Below, one piece after another: positions 63,183-64,000 of a stretch of DNA of 64,000 nucleotides. Source of the stretch: Pseudomonadota bacterium (GTDB lineage Bacteria > Pseudomonadota > Gammaproteobacteria > Pseudomonadales > Pseudohongiellaceae); NCBI GenBank assembly GCA_027592275.1, contig JAQCKF010000001.1:186001-250000 (forward strand), in the 5' to 3' direction. Positions within the stretch are counted from its first letter, which is position 1. Every line of letters starts with the position of its first letter. The notes under the pieces are model-generated. The model was given only the letters and a program-made list of their open reading frames with translations, made no database searches and was not told where the DNA came from. The position numbers and the translations under genes were made by a program.

Positions 63183-64000
63183 TTACTTGCGTTTCATCGA
63201 ATTGAAAAACTCTTCATTAGTCTTCGTTTCTTTCAGCTTGTCGATAATGAATTCGGTCGCTTGCACATCTTCCATCGAGGTAAGCAGCTTGCGTAGGATC
63301 CACATGCGCTGCAATTCTTCTTCGGAGGTTAGCAATTCTTCACGACGTGTGCCAGATTTTCGCACGTTGATAGCGGGGTAGACTCGCTTCTCCGCGATCT
63401 TTCGATCGAGATGCAATTCCATATTACCCGTACCCTTAAATTCTTCGTAGATGACTTCATCCATCTTCGAGCCAGTCTCGACCAGCGCTGTTGCGATGAT
63501 AGTGAGGCTGCCGCCTTCTTCTAGATTTCTTGCTGCACCGAAGAATCGCTTCGGGCGTTCCAGCGCATGCGCATCGACACCACCGGTTAATACCTTTCCG
63601 GAGGATGGGATGATTGTGTTGTAGGCTCTGGCAAGACGCGTAATCGAATCTAATAAAATGATCACGTCCTCTTTGTGCTCGACCAGGCGCTTCGCTTTCT
63701 CAATCACCATCTCTGCCACTTGTACGTGCCGTGCAGGTGGCTCATCGAATGTGCTGGCTACAACTTCGCCGCGCACTGAGCGCTGCATCTCTGTTACTTC
63801 CTCCGGCCGTTCGTCGATTAGAAGAACGATGAGTCTGCATTCGGGATTATTCTTAGCAATGGATTGTGCCATGTTCTGCAGGATTAATGTCTTACCTGCT
63901 TTGGGTGGCGAAACGATGAGGCCGCGCTGCCCTTTGCCGATGGGTGCAGCCAAGTCGATGACTCGGGCGCTAAGGTCTTCCGTGCTGCCATTGCCGGTCT
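63183..64000 (-). CDS. rho: Transcription termination factor Rho, C-terminal part
   Basis: The frame runs off the right edge, so the RNA-binding N-terminal domain is not seen; 272 codons are visible. [25 protein letters not shown] is the Walker A (P-loop) of the RecA-like motor; [16 protein letters not shown] is Walker B, followed by the Q-loop/R-loop part [70 protein letters not shown], nearly invariant in Rho. Ends [14 protein letters not shown] at 63953 is internal, not a start. Hexameric helicase that ends transcription; no fault seen. Confidence 0.97.
   Translation of the reverse strand, partial: TGNGSTEDLSARVIDLAAPIGKGQRGLIVSPPKAGKTLILQNMAQSIAKNNPECRLIVLLIDERPEEVTEMQRSVRGEVVASTFDEPPARHVQVAEMVIEKAKRLVEHKEDVIILLDSITRLARAYNTIIPSSGKVLTGGVDAHALERPKRFFGAARNLEEGGSLTIIATALVETGSKMDEVIYEEFKGTGNMELHLDRKIAEKRVYPAINVRKSGTRREELLTSEEELQRMWILRKLLTSMEDVQATEFIIDKLKETKTNEEFFNSMKRK

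Noticed and set aside
1-64000. CRISPR arrays, tRNA or rRNA genes, prophage, insertion sequences
   Set aside because: I looked for spaced direct repeats, TPsiC-loop patterns, integrase/transposase motifs and terminal inverted repeats and found none convincing; the two tandem arrays seen have no spacers.

Overview
The window is a chromosomal segment of a gammaproteobacterium. Gene content and order are those of the Pseudomonas / Cellvibrionales / Oceanospirillales side of the class: HAD hydrolase-rppH-ptsP, lgt-thyA-folA, hemW-rdgB-metW-metX-yggU-yggT-proC-yggS-pilT, ruvX-yqgE-tonB-gshB, DUF484-dapF-lysA-lptM, argH, hemC-hemD-hemX-hemY and ubiD-rho. Base composition is moderate (close to half G+C by eye). 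I cannot name the genus. I see no rRNA, tRNA, CRISPR array, prophage or insertion sequence.

Layout. 1-13 kb is accessory: a partial TraB/GumN protein, a SutA-like microprotein, an XRE regulator, an unknown protein, SlyD, a broken class III nucleotidyl cyclase with a CRP-like box upstream, a SRPBCC protein, a PspB-like membrane peptide, a Tat-exported sulfite-oxidase-type molybdoenzyme, DNA polymerase II with no ordinary start codon, GcvR and an imelysin lipoprotein. 12.5-24.8 kb holds housekeeping genes (HAD, rppH, ptsP, lgt, thyA, folA, argA, argE, phhB) with an inserted stress/iron patch (broken GNAT, broken carbonic anhydrase, an orphan encapsulin-type ferritin, PaiB-like, NRDE). 25-35.6 kb is the hemW-to-gshB backbone. 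35.9-42.6 kb is an island of four glycosyltransferase genes and a membrane protein. 42.6-64 kb is a second backbone block with a GldAFG ABC system, an EnvZ/OmpR-type pair, an ABC-F ATPase, argH, the hem operon, ubiD and rho (5' end outside the window).

The most striking feature is a set of freshly broken genes that a routine annotation would list as short ORFs. Six genes in 64 kb carry disabling lesions but remain readable across them: the cyclase (two homopolymer frameshifts), a GNAT acetyltransferase, a beta-carbonic anhydrase, yggU (one TGA), pilT (two TAG, one frameshift, a damaged Walker A) and a flippase-like membrane protein (one TAG). All are dispensable; every essential gene here is intact. 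polB has also lost any ATG/GTG/TTG start. This suggests recent relaxed selection, though uncorrected homopolymer errors could explain the frameshifts alone.

Second theme: twitching motility appears lost. pilT is dead, pilU is absent beside it, and the pilGHIJ-chpA cluster that follows gshB in Pseudomonas is replaced by the glycosyltransferase island. That island lies where two backbone blocks meet which, in Pseudomonas, lie on opposite sides of the replication origin. Other points worth a look are the ferritin of encapsulin-cargo type with no shell gene or targeting tail, the trifunctional 1066-residue glycosyltransferase, an in-frame 21-bp repeat encoding coiled-coil heptads, and an 11-bp tandem repeat between hemC and hemD that carries stop codons in all frames.
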